Below are positions 15,137 through 23,014 of a stretch of DNA of 64,000 bases, one piece after another. The notes under the pieces were generated by a model. The model ran no database searches. It was not told the DNA's origin and was given only the letters and a program-made list of their open reading frames with translations. A program made the translations under genes and the position numbers. Source of the stretch: CAMLIZ01 sp036231905 (GTDB lineage: Bacteria > Pseudomonadota > Gammaproteobacteria > Burkholderiales > Burkholderiaceae_C); NCBI RefSeq assembly GCF_036231905.1, contig NZ_JAZARE010000009.1, forward strand, positions 1 through 64,000, given 5' to 3'. Each line of letters starts with the position of its first letter. The stretch's first letter is position 1.

Positions 15137-17071
15137 TCAGAACGGCGAGTAGCGGGCCCCCGCGCGGGCGCCGGGTGCGAAGCTGATGCGCCGGCGCTCG
15201 TCGATGCGCTCGCGCCAGCGGCCGCCCGACAGGGTGCCTTCCACCAGCTCGTAACCCAGGAGGGCAAACACCCGATCGCCGAGGAACAGCGGGCGGGCAT
15301 TGCCATACCAGTCCACGCAGGAGGCTTCGCAGGCGTCGTTCTGTGCATCGCCCGACAGGGCCTGCAGGCGCCCGAGCGGCTGGAATGCAAGGTCACGCTG
15401 GCGCAGGAAGAGCACGGCCGCAGCGCCCGCGCCGCCCGAGTACACGGCGCCGCGGCCACCGGCAGCCGAGTCCAGCACCGGCAGCCCGAGCAGGCCGCCG
15501 TCCGTCCCCATGGGCCGGAAGAAGAAGCCGTGCGAGCGGGTTTCGCCCTGGCTGGCGCCCGACTGCACATGGCGCCCCGCCAGCTCGGCGCGGCGGTCCA
15601 GCCGCACGCTGCTGAAGTGCAGGTCCTGGCCGTTGCTGCCCACCAGCACCGCATGCGGCCCCATGGCGTCGATGCGCTCTATCGTGTGGCCGGGGCTGAG
15701 CGGCTGCGCCGGCTGGTCGTCGGCAAAACGCAGTGCCCAGCCGGCCTGGCCACCGCCCCACAGCAGCCAGTCGCCGACGTATCGGTTCTGCAGTGCGCCG
15801 CCGGCCGGTGCTGGCACGCGGCGGTAGTGGCGCGGACCGGCCGCCGCGCGGCCATCACCAAACTCCGACAGCGGCACACGCAGCAGCGCCATCGCGCCGG
15901 CTGAGCTGTCCTCGCTGCTCCACATGCCTTCTCCGCCGCCGGCCTCGCGCAGCAGCACGTTGAGGTGGCCGCCGTCTTCCAGGAAGGACATCTGGTCCAC
16001 CGGCACGCCGGCGGTCTTCAGGCCACTGGGCGCGCCGCCGTCCAGTGGCAGGCGGAACACCGCCGACAGCGTGCGGCTGCCCGGCAGCGGGCGCCGGGCG
16101 CCACGGTATCCCCGGTTGGTCCACACATACACCGAGCCGGCCGATACATAGAACACCCGCCCCGCCGGCCCCAGCACCGCGCTGGATTCGCACTGCAGCG
16201 GCGCGCTCGCGAGGTTGCAGGCGGTCACGGTGTGCAGGGCCAGCGGCTCGGCGGGATCGAACTCGTCGTCGCTGCGATACACCCGGGTGGCGGGCAGCAG
16301 GCGCTGCCAGGCGGCAGGCACCGCGTCACCCTGCCAGCGTTTCATGCCGGGCCAGGTGTCCCAGGGCGCCGGGCCCCAGGGCTGCAGCAGCACCGGTGTG
16401 TAGAACACCAGCTGGCTGCCGATCAGCCGGCTGGCGTAGTTGCGCGACGAGTAGTAGTCGAAGCTGCGCAGGTGGTAGGTGGCGCGGTAGCTGAGGTGGC
16501 CGTCGTGCGCCAGGTCGAACAGGCCGATCTCGGTGCCGCCGCGTGCATAGCTGTAGCCGATGACGACCACGGTACGGCCGGAGATGAGCAGCTCGTCGTA
16601 CCAGGCGCCCTGCGGGCTGCTGCCGGGGGCATAGGCGTCCACCATGCCCACCGGCTGCAGGCTGTCGCCGCCCACCCGCACGCTGAACAGGCGGCCGCGC
16701 CGCAGGATCACCAGGTGGTCGCCTGCGCGCTTGACGATGCCGCCTTCGTCCACGCCGGCCGTCTGCACATTGGTGATGGATTCCGCGGCCGAGTCGGCGG
16801 CCGCCTTCGCGGCCGGTGCGGCCGCCACGTTGGCGGGCGCGGGTGGCGCGGCCTGCATGGCCAGCTCCGGCAGGCCGGCTGTCGTGCCTTCGGCCCGGCG
16901 CAGGCGCGGCTGGAGCTTCCGGGCCGCGTCGCGCCAGCGTTCCAGCGCCTGCCGAAGCTCGGCTTCGCTGCGGTACGCCGTCAGGGTGGTGTCGGCGCGG
17001 GCGGCCGGCGCGGCGGCCCAGGCGCCCAAGGTGAACAACAGGCTGCACAGCAGCCAGCGGCGGGTCGGCAT
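15137..17071 (-). CDS. Secreted protein with C-terminal beta-propeller domain (PF09826 type)
   Basis: This 644-residue protein has a signal peptide (residues 1-26, ending AARA) and a short helical segment rich in Ala and Arg. A large domain starting near SITNVQTAGVDEGGIVKRAG follows; that sentence is the mark of the 'secreted protein containing C-terminal beta-propeller' family. Repeated blade-like strands follow (LVILRRGRLFSVRVGGD, FLEDGGHLNVLLREAGGG). The family has no proven role. It is alone in its transcription unit, bounded by hairpins on both sides. The mature protein should be periplasmic or exported, since no lipobox or membrane anchor was seen. Confidence 0.88.
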   Translation of the reverse strand: MPTRRWLLCSLLFTLGAWAAAPAARADTTLTAYRSEAELRQALERWRDAARKLQPRLRRAEGTTAGLPELAMQAAPPAPANVAAAPAAKAAADSAAESITNVQTAGVDEGGIVKRAGDHLVILRRGRLFSVRVGGDSLQPVGMVDAYAPGSSPQGAWYDELLISGRTVVVIGYSYARGGTEIGLFDLAHDGHLSYRATYHLRSFDYYSSRNYASRLIGSQLVFYTPVLLQPWGPAPWDTWPGMKRWQGDAVPAAWQRLLPATRVYRSDDEFDPAEPLALHTVTACNLASAPLQCESSAVLGPAGRVFYVSAGSVYVWTNRGYRGARRPLPGSRTLSAVFRLPLDGGAPSGLKTAGVPVDQMSFLEDGGHLNVLLREAGGGEGMWSSEDSSAGAMALLRVPLSEFGDGRAAAGPRHYRRVPAPAGGALQNRYVGDWLLWGGGQAGWALRFADDQPAQPLSPGHTIERIDAMGPHAVLVGSNGQDLHFSSVRLDRRAELAGRHVQSGASQGETRSHGFFFRPMGTDGGLLGLPVLDSAAGGRGAVYSGGAGAAAVLFLRQRDLAFQPLGRLQALSGDAQNDACEASCVDWYGNARPLFLGDRVFALLGYELVEGTLSGGRWRERIDERRRISFAPGARAGARYSPF

Positions 17072-17166
17072 GGGGGCACTCCTCTCAGTGGTGACAGGAG
17101 TGACACGGCCAAGGCCGCAGAACGGGGTGAAGGCAAGGGAATCAGCGCCGCACTGAGCGCAAACGG

Positions 17167-17190
17167 CCGCAGCGGCGAGAACCGCTGCGG
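17167..17190 (-). terminator. Nine-pair hairpin after the small-gene pair
   Basis: CCGCAGCGG and CCGCTGCGG form a perfect nine-pair stem with a six-base loop, two bases past the stop of the small membrane-protein gene. It probably ends the two-gene transcript. No T run follows. Confidence 0.5.
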
Positions 17191-17192
17191 GC

Positions 17193-17411
17193 TCAGCGGC
17201 CGCCGGGGCTGGCGCGGTTGCCGAGCAGGCGCGCGGGCAGCATGAACACCGTGCGCAGCAGGGCGAAGACGCCGTCGACGGCGACGCCGAGCAGGCGGAA
17301 GGGCAGGGCCAGCAGCCAGACGACCGGTGCGAGCACCAGGGCGAGCAAGGCCAGCGGCCAGCTCAACACCAGCAGCACGCACCAGCCGACGAACAGCAGC
17401 AGGGCTGTCAT
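17193..17411 (-). CDS. Small hydrophobic membrane protein, 72 residues
   Basis: A short protein made almost wholly of two hydrophobic segments: residues 2-20 (TALLLFVGWCVLLVLSWPL) and about 22-50, followed by a basic Arg-rich tail. The ATG at 17411 lies two bases after the stop of the preceding small gene, so the two are translationally coupled. It is not a recognised family; comparable short membrane proteins are common in Burkholderiales. It should sit in the inner membrane. A hairpin follows the stop. Confidence 0.6.
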   Translation of the reverse strand: MTALLLFVGWCVLLVLSWPLALLALVLAPVVWLLALPFRLLGVAVDGVFALLRTVFMLPARLLGNRASPGGR

Positions 17412-17413
17412 GT

Positions 17414-17626
17414 TCAGCCGCGCTTGCGGCCCGTGACGACCACCTGTTGCACCGCGTTTCCAACGATTTCCACCTGCTGGATGATGGGCGCGTTGGCTTC
17501 GGCGTATTCGGTCGCGGCGCTGTTGTATTGGCCGTCGGCCAGGGCGTCCAGACCGCCCAGCGTGGCCAGGGTGACCAGTGCGGCCAGGCTCATCGCCGTG
17601 GCTTGCGGGGTGAGGCGGTTCAACAT
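17414..17626 (-). CDS. Small exported protein, 70 residues
   Basis: This 70-residue protein has an N-terminal hydrophobic segment (residues 11-27, MSLAALVTLATLGGLDALA) and a short hydrophilic tail ending VVVTGRKRG. It looks like a signal peptide followed by about 40 mature residues. GAAGGAGC lies just before the ATG. No family was recognised. It is coupled to the small membrane-protein gene, so the two may act together. The 268-base region upstream is shared with the divergent endopeptidase gene. Confidence 0.6.
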   Translation of the reverse strand: MLNRLTPQATAMSLAALVTLATLGGLDALADGQYNSAATEYAEANAPIIQQVEIVGNAVQQVVVTGRKRG

Positions 17627-17825
17627 GGTGGGCTCCTTCGGGGGACAACGCTCATTGCGTTGAGATCAACTCTAGGCTTCTGCGGGACCAGCGCAAACCT
17701 TCGCGCGACGAACTGCGGAGGCGCCGTGACGAACGGCACACGAAGCGGATAAACAGGTTTTGTGTAACAGCAGGCCCCGCCGCGGGAACCTCTGTAGCGA
17801 TATGTGCTCGGATGAAGCCCTGTGA

Positions 17826-17840
17826 GATTTGCTGCAAATC
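17826..17840. promoter_or_regulatory. 15-base perfect palindrome upstream of pbpG
   Basis: GATTTGC and GCAAATC flank a central T. The site lies 54 bases upstream of the endopeptidase start, in the 268-base divergent region (17627-17894) that otherwise holds no gene. Its symmetry suggests an operator. No protein can be assigned to it from the sequence. Confidence 0.4.
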
Positions 17841-17894
17841 AAACGGGCTCTCCTGGCGCACCGCGCTGTCTGCTGTCACCCCCACCGCCTGCCC

Positions 17895-18797
17895 ATGTTG
17901 AAGAACGCCTTCGTTGCCCTACTTTTGTCCTGCGCCAGCGCAGCCTGGAGCGCCGTGCCGCTGCGCTCGGCCCATGCGTTGGTGCTGGACGCCGCCACCG
18001 GCCAGGTGCTGCTGGAAAAGGACGCCACCACGCCCGCGCCGATCGCGTCCATGACCAAGCTGATGACCGCCATGGTGGTGCTGGACGCGCACCTGCCGCC
18101 CGATGAAGTGGTGCGCATCGACAAGGAGGACTACGACACCCTGAAGTTCACCAAGTCGGGCGTGCCGGCCGGCTCCATCCTCAGCCGCGAAGACGCGCTG
18201 ACCCTGGCGCTGATGTCCTCGGACAACCATGCTGCTGCCGCGCTGGCGCGCACCTACCCGGGCGGGCGCACGGCGTTCCTGGACGCGGTGAAGCTCAAGA
18301 TCGCGGCCCTGCACCTGGAGAACACGGTGATCGAGGAACCGACCGGGCTGTCGCCGAACAACCACGCCACCGCGCACGACATGGCCAAGATCCTCAAGGC
18401 CGCTTCCGCCTACCCGGAGATCGCGGTGGCCACCAGCCAGCGCGGCGACACCATTGCGGTGAACGGCCGGCGCCGCAACTTCCACAACACCAACGGCCTG
18501 GTCGGTGCGCCGGGTTGGGAAATCACCGCGTCCAAGACCGGCTTCACCAACGAGGCGGGGCGCTGCGTCTCCATGCGGCTGGAATCCGCCGGCCGCAGCA
18601 TCCTGGTGGTGCTGATGGGCGCGGTGGACAGCTCCAAGCGCACGCTGGACGCGCTGGACATCCGCCGCTGGCTGGGCGGCGAGCAGGACACCACCGTTGC
18701 GTCCAACGGCCGTGCCGCGGAGCCGCGTGCCCGCACCGCGGCGCGCCGCAGCGGCAGCCGCAAGCCGGTGCGCCGCACGGTGTCGGTCAGCTACTGA
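17895..18797 (+). CDS. pbpG: D-alanyl-D-alanine endopeptidase (PBP7-type, peptidase S11)
   Basis: A 300-residue periplasmic peptidoglycan endopeptidase. The signal peptide ends at AAWSA near residue 19. The three active-site motifs are in order: SMTK (in PIASMTKLMTAMV), SDN (in LMSSDNHAAAALA) and KTG (in ITASKTGFTNEAGRC). The C-terminus is Arg/Ala-rich and basic, suited to membrane or murein contact. It should cleave D-Ala-meso-DAP cross-links during wall growth. The ATG at 17895 is the first codon of the signal peptide. Its last 7 bases overlap the convergent hotdog gene. Confidence 0.93.
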   Translation: MLKNAFVALLLSCASAAWSAVPLRSAHALVLDAATGQVLLEKDATTPAPIASMTKLMTAMVVLDAHLPPDEVVRIDKEDYDTLKFTKSGVPAGSILSREDALTLALMSSDNHAAAALARTYPGGRTAFLDAVKLKIAALHLENTVIEEPTGLSPNNHATAHDMAKILKAASAYPEIAVATSQRGDTIAVNGRRRNFHNTNGLVGAPGWEITASKTGFTNEAGRCVSMRLESAGRSILVVLMGAVDSSKRTLDALDIRRWLGGEQDTTVASNGRAAEPRARTAARRSGSRKPVRRTVSVSY

Positions 18798-19243
18798 ACG
18801 GCGGCCGGCGCGCGGGCGGCGGTGTCCACGTTGCGGGCCGTGGCCAGCAAGGTCGCGCACAGCGTCTCGCGGCCTTGTTCGTCCACCGCGAACACATCGG
18901 CCGCACAGACGGTGAGCAGCCGGGCGGCGCTGAGCACCCGCCCGCGCGAGCGCAGCAGCGCGCCCGCCGCCGGCGCGACGATCTTCAGGCTGGTGTCGAT
19001 GGTGGCATTCACCCAGCCGGGCGGCAGCAGGGTGCCGGCGGCGGCCACGGCGGCGAAGTCGGCCGCCGCGAACACCGCCGTGGCCTGCAGCTGGCCGGGG
19101 CGGAAGCTGAAGGCATCGGTGACCGGCAGCTCCAGCGTCACCTCGCCGGGCGCCACGTTCACGAACCGCAGCTGGAGCGTCTGCGCCACCGGCATCGCCA
19201 GCACCATGCGCTGCACCTGTTCGGTCATCGGCAGGGATGTCAT
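18791..19243 (-). CDS. Hotdog-fold protein (DUF4442/PaaI-like thioesterase)
   Basis: A 150-residue single-domain protein with a hotdog layout: a long N-terminal helix (MTEQVQRMVLAMPVAQTL), strands, then the central helix FAAADFAAVAAAGTLLPPGW and the strand NATIDTSLKIVAPA. The HGG loop of PaaI is absent, which places it nearer to DUF4442-type thioesterases, for which the substrate is uncertain. It begins 14 bases after the stop of a MerR regulator in the same direction, so the regulator likely controls it. The ATG at 19243 has AAGGAGAG before it. Confidence 0.75.
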   Translation of the reverse strand: MTSLPMTEQVQRMVLAMPVAQTLQLRFVNVAPGEVTLELPVTDAFSFRPGQLQATAVFAAADFAAVAAAGTLLPPGWVNATIDTSLKIVAPAAGALLRSRGRVLSAARLLTVCAADVFAVDEQGRETLCATLLATARNVDTAARAPAAVQ

Positions 19244-19257
19244 CGTCTCTCCTTGGG

Positions 19258-19674
19258 TCACGGTGAACGGGTGTGGCGCACCTTGGGCCAGGGCGTTGCG
19301 CCTGAAGGGGAACGTTCGCGCGCCTGCTTCTGCTGCTGCACCAGCCACTGCACGTGGTCCAGCAGGGCCTGGCGCTGCTGCTGTCGTGTGCTGATCTCCT
19401 GGTCCAGCTCCGCCACGCGCTGCTGCAGCGCGTCGATCACCTGGGCGTGGCTGAGCCGGCCGGCGCGATAGGCCGGCAGGTTCTCCGCAATCCGCTGCAG
19501 CGGCAGGCCCATCTGCCGGCCCATCACGATGAACACCACCTCGCGCACCACGCGCTCGTCGTAGTCGCGGTAGCCGCTGGGCAGGCGGCGCGGCTTCAGC
19601 AGCCCCAGGCGCTCGTAGTGGCGCAGGGCATGGGCCGACACACCAGTGCGTTCGGCGAGTTGGGAGATCCTCAT
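19258..19674 (-). CDS. MerR-family transcriptional regulator
   Basis: A 138-residue regulator. The MerR helix-turn-helix and wing are at residues 1-70 (MRISQLAERTGVSAHALRHY, RLGLLKP, GYRDYDERVV), followed by a coiled-coil dimer helix (about 80-118). No cysteine cluster is present at the C-terminus, so it is not a metal sensor of the MerR/CueR kind. It forms an operon with a hotdog protein. An inverted repeat in the 73 bases upstream is a good candidate for its own operator and may also affect the riboflavin promoter. Confidence 0.92.
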   Translation of the reverse strand: MRISQLAERTGVSAHALRHYERLGLLKPRRLPSGYRDYDERVVREVVFIVMGRQMGLPLQRIAENLPAYRAGRLSHAQVIDALQQRVAELDQEISTRQQQRQALLDHVQWLVQQQKQARERSPSGATPWPKVRHTRSP

Positions 19675-19685
19675 GACCCCGACCT

Positions 19686-19717
19686 TAGCAACCTTGGTGC
19701 TGCACGAAGGTTATAAG
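19686..19717 (+). promoter_or_regulatory. MerR-type operator within the riboflavin promoter region
   Basis: AACCTT (19690-19695) and AAGGTT (19707-19712) form an inverted repeat with an 11-base spacer. On the plus strand it lies between TAGCAA (19686-19691) and TATAAG (19712-19717), which read as -35 and -10 elements with a 20-base spacer. Overlong spacers around a dyad are the hallmark of MerR-activated promoters. The start predicted from TATAAG falls just ahead of the FMN riboswitch. Read on the other strand the dyad also lies 16 bases from the MerR start codon, so it could serve both directions. Confidence 0.5.
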
Positions 19718-19748
19718 ATGGCTGCGCCGGGGTGTTCCCGGCACACGT

Positions 19749-19896
19749 CTTCAGGGCGGGGTGGAATTCCCCACCGGCGGTAGGTGGCCTGCAAAGGCCA
19801 TGAGCCCGCGAGCGCCTGCACTCCGCCATGGAGCGCAGGGTCAGCAGACCTGGTCAGATGCCAGGGCCGACGGTCACAGTCCGGATGAAAGAAGAT
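19749..19896 (+). ncRNA. FMN riboswitch (RFN element)
   Basis: The conserved parts of the FMN riboswitch are all readable: the opening CTTCAGGGCGGGGTGGAATT, then CCCCACCGGCGGTAGG, AAGGCC, GAGCCCGCGAGCG, a variable arm, GGTCAGCAGACCTGG, and the closing GGTCACAGTCCGGATGAAAG. It lies 110 bases ahead of ribB in the same direction. Bound FMN should switch off the two riboflavin genes that follow. Confidence 0.97.
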
Positions 19897-19922
19897 GTGC
19901 TGATGCGCTTGCCGCGCCTTCA

Positions 19923-19975
19923 AGCCCGCGGGCTGGGCGCGAGCATGCGCCTCCGCGCGCCCCTGAAACGTTTTT
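19923..19975 (+). terminator. Probable expression platform of the FMN riboswitch
   Basis: AGCCCGCGGGCT (19923-19934) is a 12-base palindrome. GGGCGCG (19935-19941) pairs with CGCGCCC (19956-19962), and a run of five T lies at 19971-19975. This is terminator-like, though the eight bases between stem and T run are more than usual. It is the best candidate for the part of the leader that FMN binding controls. Confidence 0.5.
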
Positions 19976-20006
19976 CGCCACTTTGTTCTGACGAGGAGCG
20001 TTTCAC

Positions 20007-20654
20007 ATGTCCGACCTTTCCTTTCCCCATGACCTTTCCCCGCGCCTGCAAACGGCGCTTGCTGCGCTGCGCGAGGGCCGCGCCGTGCTCCTGCTCGACG
20101 ACCACGACCGCGAGAACGAAGCGGACCTCATCGTGGCCACCGACACGCTGAGCGTGGAGATGATGGCGCTGTTGATCCGGGAGTGCAGTGGCATCGTCTG
20201 CCTGTGCCTGCCCGATGAGGCACTGCGCCGGCTCGCGCTGCCGCCGATGGTGGCGCACAACGGCAGCCGCTACGGCACCGCCTTCACCGTCTCCATCGAG
20301 GCGCGCGAGGGCGTGACCACCGGCGTGAGCGCGGCCGACCGCGTGGCCACCATCCGGGCCGCAACCGCCGTGGGCGCCACTCCGGCCAACCTGGTGAGCC
20401 CCGGCCATGTGTTCCCGCTCCGGGCCCATCCGGGCGGCGTGCTGGCGCGGCGCGGCCACACCGAAGGCGCGGTGGAGCTGGCCCGCCTGGCGGGCCTGAC
20501 GCCCGCCGCGGTGCTGTGCGAGCTGATGAACCCCGACGGCACCATGGCCCGTGGCGAGGCGGTGGAGCGCTTCTCCAGGCTCCACCGTTTCCCCATCCTG
20601 ACCATCGCCGAGCTGGTGGACGCGGTGCATGGCCTGGCGGCCGTGCTGGCGTGA
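20007..20654 (+). CDS. ribB: 3,4-dihydroxy-2-butanone 4-phosphate synthase
   Basis: A 215-residue enzyme making the four-carbon unit of riboflavin from ribulose 5-phosphate. The metal and substrate motif is DDHDRENEADLIVA (residues about 31-44), and later motifs are ECSGIVCLCLPDE, TAFTVSIEAREGVTTGVSA, PGHVFPLRAHPGGVL and RGHTEGAVELARLAG. The length is that of stand-alone RibB, with no RibA GTP-cyclohydrolase domain. GAGGAGCG lies 11 bases before the ATG. It is controlled by the upstream FMN riboswitch and followed 12 bases later by riboflavin synthase. The other rib genes are elsewhere. Confidence 0.97.
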   Translation: MSDLSFPHDLSPRLQTALAALREGRAVLLLDDHDRENEADLIVATDTLSVEMMALLIRECSGIVCLCLPDEALRRLALPPMVAHNGSRYGTAFTVSIEAREGVTTGVSAADRVATIRAATAVGATPANLVSPGHVFPLRAHPGGVLARRGHTEGAVELARLAGLTPAAVLCELMNPDGTMARGEAVERFSRLHRFPILTIAELVDAVHGLAAVLA

Positions 20655-20666
20655 TGGAGGCGCCGC

Positions 20667-21332
20667 ATGTACACCGGCATCGTGCAAGCCCGCGGCCGGG
20701 TGCTGCGCCTGGAGACGGCGCCGCATGGCGGCCGCCTGTGGGTGCAGTTCCCGCCCGCGCTGATGCGCGGCCTGCAGCTGGGCGCCAGCGTCGCCGTCGA
20801 TGGGGTCTGCCTGTCGGTGGTGGCGATGAGCGGCCGCGAGATCGCCTTCGACGTGGTGCAGGCCACCCTGACGCACACCAACCTGGCCGACCGTCGGGCC
20901 GGCGATGAGCTGAACCTGGAGCGCTCGGCGCGCCAGGGCGCAGAGATCGGCGGCCATCCGCTGTCCGGCCATGTGTCCACCACTGGCACTGTCACCTCGG
21001 CGGTGTTCGAGGGCGCGGACGCGCACCTGGCCTTCACCGTGGCGCCGCGCTGGTCGCGTTATCTGTTCGAGCGCGGCTTTGTCGCGGTGGATGGGGCCAG
21101 CCTCACGGTGTCCGCGGTGGACCCGGCGCGCGGTGAATGCCGGGTGCAGCTGATCCCCGATACGTTAAGGCGCACCGCGCTGCGGCGGCACCGGCCGGGC
21201 TCACGCGTCAACGTGGAGGTGGAGCACCACACCCAGGTGCTGGTGGATGTGGTGGAGCGCGTGTTGGCGGGCGGCGCCGCTCAGCCGGGAATCCAGGGGT
21301 CGTACAGCGAGGGGTGCGTGCTCAGCACCTGA
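20667..21332 (+). CDS. ribC: Riboflavin synthase (alpha subunit)
   Basis: A 221-residue enzyme (named ribC or ribE in different species) that forms riboflavin from two lumazine molecules. It shows the internal duplication of lumazine-binding domains: MYTGIVQARGRV begins the first, with GVCLSVV, and a second follows at about residue 98 with GHPLSGHVSTTG and VAVDGASLTVSAV. It is co-transcribed with ribB under the FMN riboswitch. The C-terminal tail past the second domain (residues about 195-221) overlaps the convergent NUDIX gene by 52 bases. Confidence 0.95.
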   Translation: MYTGIVQARGRVLRLETAPHGGRLWVQFPPALMRGLQLGASVAVDGVCLSVVAMSGREIAFDVVQATLTHTNLADRRAGDELNLERSARQGAEIGGHPLSGHVSTTGTVTSAVFEGADAHLAFTVAPRWSRYLFERGFVAVDGASLTVSAVDPARGECRVQLIPDTLRRTALRRHRPGSRVNVEVEHHTQVLVDVVERVLAGGAAQPGIQGSYSEGCVLST

Positions 21333-21775
21333 AGCGGAAAACGGCGCCCGGCGAGGTGGTCTTCCAGGCACTGCAGCACCAGCGGGCTGCGGTGCAGGGC
21401 CTGGGAGGCGCGCACTTCGTCGGGCGTCATCCACAGGGTGCGCACGATGCCCTCGTCCAGCTTCAGGGCCGGGTCGGGCTCGCTCACGGTGCCGGTGAAG
21501 GCGAAGCGCAAGTAGGTGACGTCTTCACCGTCCGCGCGCCGAAAGCGCGAGAGGTACACGCCCACCAGCGCATCCGGCGTGAAGCGGCAGGCCGTCTCTT
21601 CCAGCACCTCGCGCTCCACCCCCTGCTGCAGCGATTCTTCCGGGTCGAGGTGGCCGGCCGGGTTGTTCAGGCGCAGGCCTTCGCGGGTCTGCTCCTCCAC
21701 CATCAGGAAGCGGCCGTCGCGTTCCACGATGGCGGCCACCGTGACGCTGGGTTTCCATCGTTGCGGGTTCGACAT
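21281..21775 (-). CDS. NUDIX hydrolase (NudJ-like phosphohydrolase)
   Basis: A 164-residue NUDIX protein. The Nudix box is at about residues 41-63 (GHLDPEESLQQGVEREVLEE), with the metal-binding glutamates in REVLEET. The flanking sequences WKPSVTVAAIVERDGRFLMV and REGLRLNNPAGHLD match NudJ-like enzymes, which act on thiamine or nucleoside pyrophosphates. The substrate cannot be told from the sequence. The start ATG at 21775 gives the family N-terminus. In many Burkholderiales a similar gene lies beside mnmA; here it is beside the riboflavin genes and is divergent from pntA. Confidence 0.9.
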   Translation of the reverse strand: MSNPQRWKPSVTVAAIVERDGRFLMVEEQTREGLRLNNPAGHLDPEESLQQGVEREVLEETACRFTPDALVGVYLSRFRRADGEDVTYLRFAFTGTVSEPDPALKLDEGIVRTLWMTPDEVRASQALHRSPLVLQCLEDHLAGRRFPLQVLSTHPSLYDPWIPG

Positions 21776-21898
21776 GGGGCGCGATGGTAGTGGATGAGCC
21801 CTAAAGACGCGCAAGCGACAAGAAGGCTTGTTGGCTTTGTGTAAGCTTCGCCGCCAACACCCAACCACCCGCGCGAGGGCGGACAAGGAGCGAACACC

Positions 21899-23014
21899 AT
21901 GCTGATCGGCATCCCGCTGGAAACGACGGCGGGCGAAACCCGTGTGGCTGTCACCCCGGAGACGGCAAAAAAACTCAAGGCGCAGGGCCACACGCTGAAG
22001 CTGCAGTCCGGCGCCGGTGTGGCCGCCAGCGCGCCCGACGCCGCCTATGAGGCGGTGGGGGTGGAGATCACCGATCGCGCGGGGGCCTTCGGCTGCGACC
22101 TGGTGCTGAAGGTGCGTTCGCCGCTGGCCGATGAGCTGCCGCTGATGAAGCCTGGCGCCGCATTGGTGGGCATGCTCAACCCCTTCGACAAGCCGGGCCT
22201 GGCCGCGCTGGCCGGCGCACAGCTCACCGCCTTTGCCCTCGAGGCCGCGCCGCGCACCACGCGCGCGCAGAGCATGGACGTGCTCTCCTCGCAGGCCAAC
22301 ATTGCCGGCTACAAGGCGGTGATGCTGGCCGCCAATGTGTACCAGCGCTTCTTTCCCATGCTGATGACCGCCGCCGGCACGGTGAAGGCGGCGCGGGTGG
22401 TGATCCTCGGCGTGGGCGTGGCGGGCTTGCAGGCGATTGCAACGGCCAAGCGCCTGGGCGCGGTGATCGAGGCCAGCGACGTGCGCCCCAGCGTGAAGGA
22501 GCAGGTGGAGTCGCTGGGCGGCAAGTTCATCGACGTGCCCTACGAGACCCAGGAAGAGAAGGAAGCGGCCGAAGGCGTGGGTGGTTATGCCCGCCCCATG
22601 CCGCCCTCGTGGCTGGAGCGCCAGAAGGTGGAAGTAGCCAAGCGCGTGGCCCAGGCCGACGTGGTGATCTCCACCGCGCTGATCCCCGGCCGCGCCGCGC
22701 CGGTGCTCATCACCGAGGAGATGGTGAAAAGCATGAAGCCCGGTTCGGTGATCGTGGACATCGCCGCACCGGCCGGCGGCAACTGCCCGCTCACGGTGCC
22801 GGGCCAGACGGTGCAGCGCCACGGCGTCACGCTGATCGGCGAAACAAACCTCCCCGCCCTGGTGGGCGCCGATGCCAGCGCGCTCTACGCTCGCAACGTG
22901 TTGGACTTCCTCAAGCTGGTGCTCACCAAGGAAGGCACGCTGCAGGTGCCGATGGACGACGACATCGTGGCCGCCTGCCTGGTGGCACGCGACGGGCAGG
23001 TGCTGAAGGCATGA
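21899..23014 (+). CDS. pntA: NAD(P)+ transhydrogenase subunit alpha part 1 (soluble NAD(H)-binding)
   Basis: A 371-residue protein equal to the soluble domain I of proton-translocating transhydrogenase. It begins MLIGIPLETTAGETRVAVTP, has the NAD-binding VVILGVGVAGLQAIATAKRLGA, the QDQN-type loop region (EEKEAAEGVGGYARPM) and ends with QVLKA. The membrane part of the alpha subunit is a separate gene further on, as in Rhodospirillum-type split enzymes. It uses the proton gradient to drive NADH + NADP+ to NADPH. It is followed by panD with a four-base ATGA overlap. AAGGAGCG precedes the start. Confidence 0.96.
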   Translation: MLIGIPLETTAGETRVAVTPETAKKLKAQGHTLKLQSGAGVAASAPDAAYEAVGVEITDRAGAFGCDLVLKVRSPLADELPLMKPGAALVGMLNPFDKPGLAALAGAQLTAFALEAAPRTTRAQSMDVLSSQANIAGYKAVMLAANVYQRFFPMLMTAAGTVKAARVVILGVGVAGLQAIATAKRLGAVIEASDVRPSVKEQVESLGGKFIDVPYETQEEKEAAEGVGGYARPMPPSWLERQKVEVAKRVAQADVVISTALIPGRAAPVLITEEMVKSMKPGSVIVDIAAPAGGNCPLTVPGQTVQRHGVTLIGETNLPALVGADASALYARNVLDFLKLVLTKEGTLQVPMDDDIVAACLVARDGQVLKA

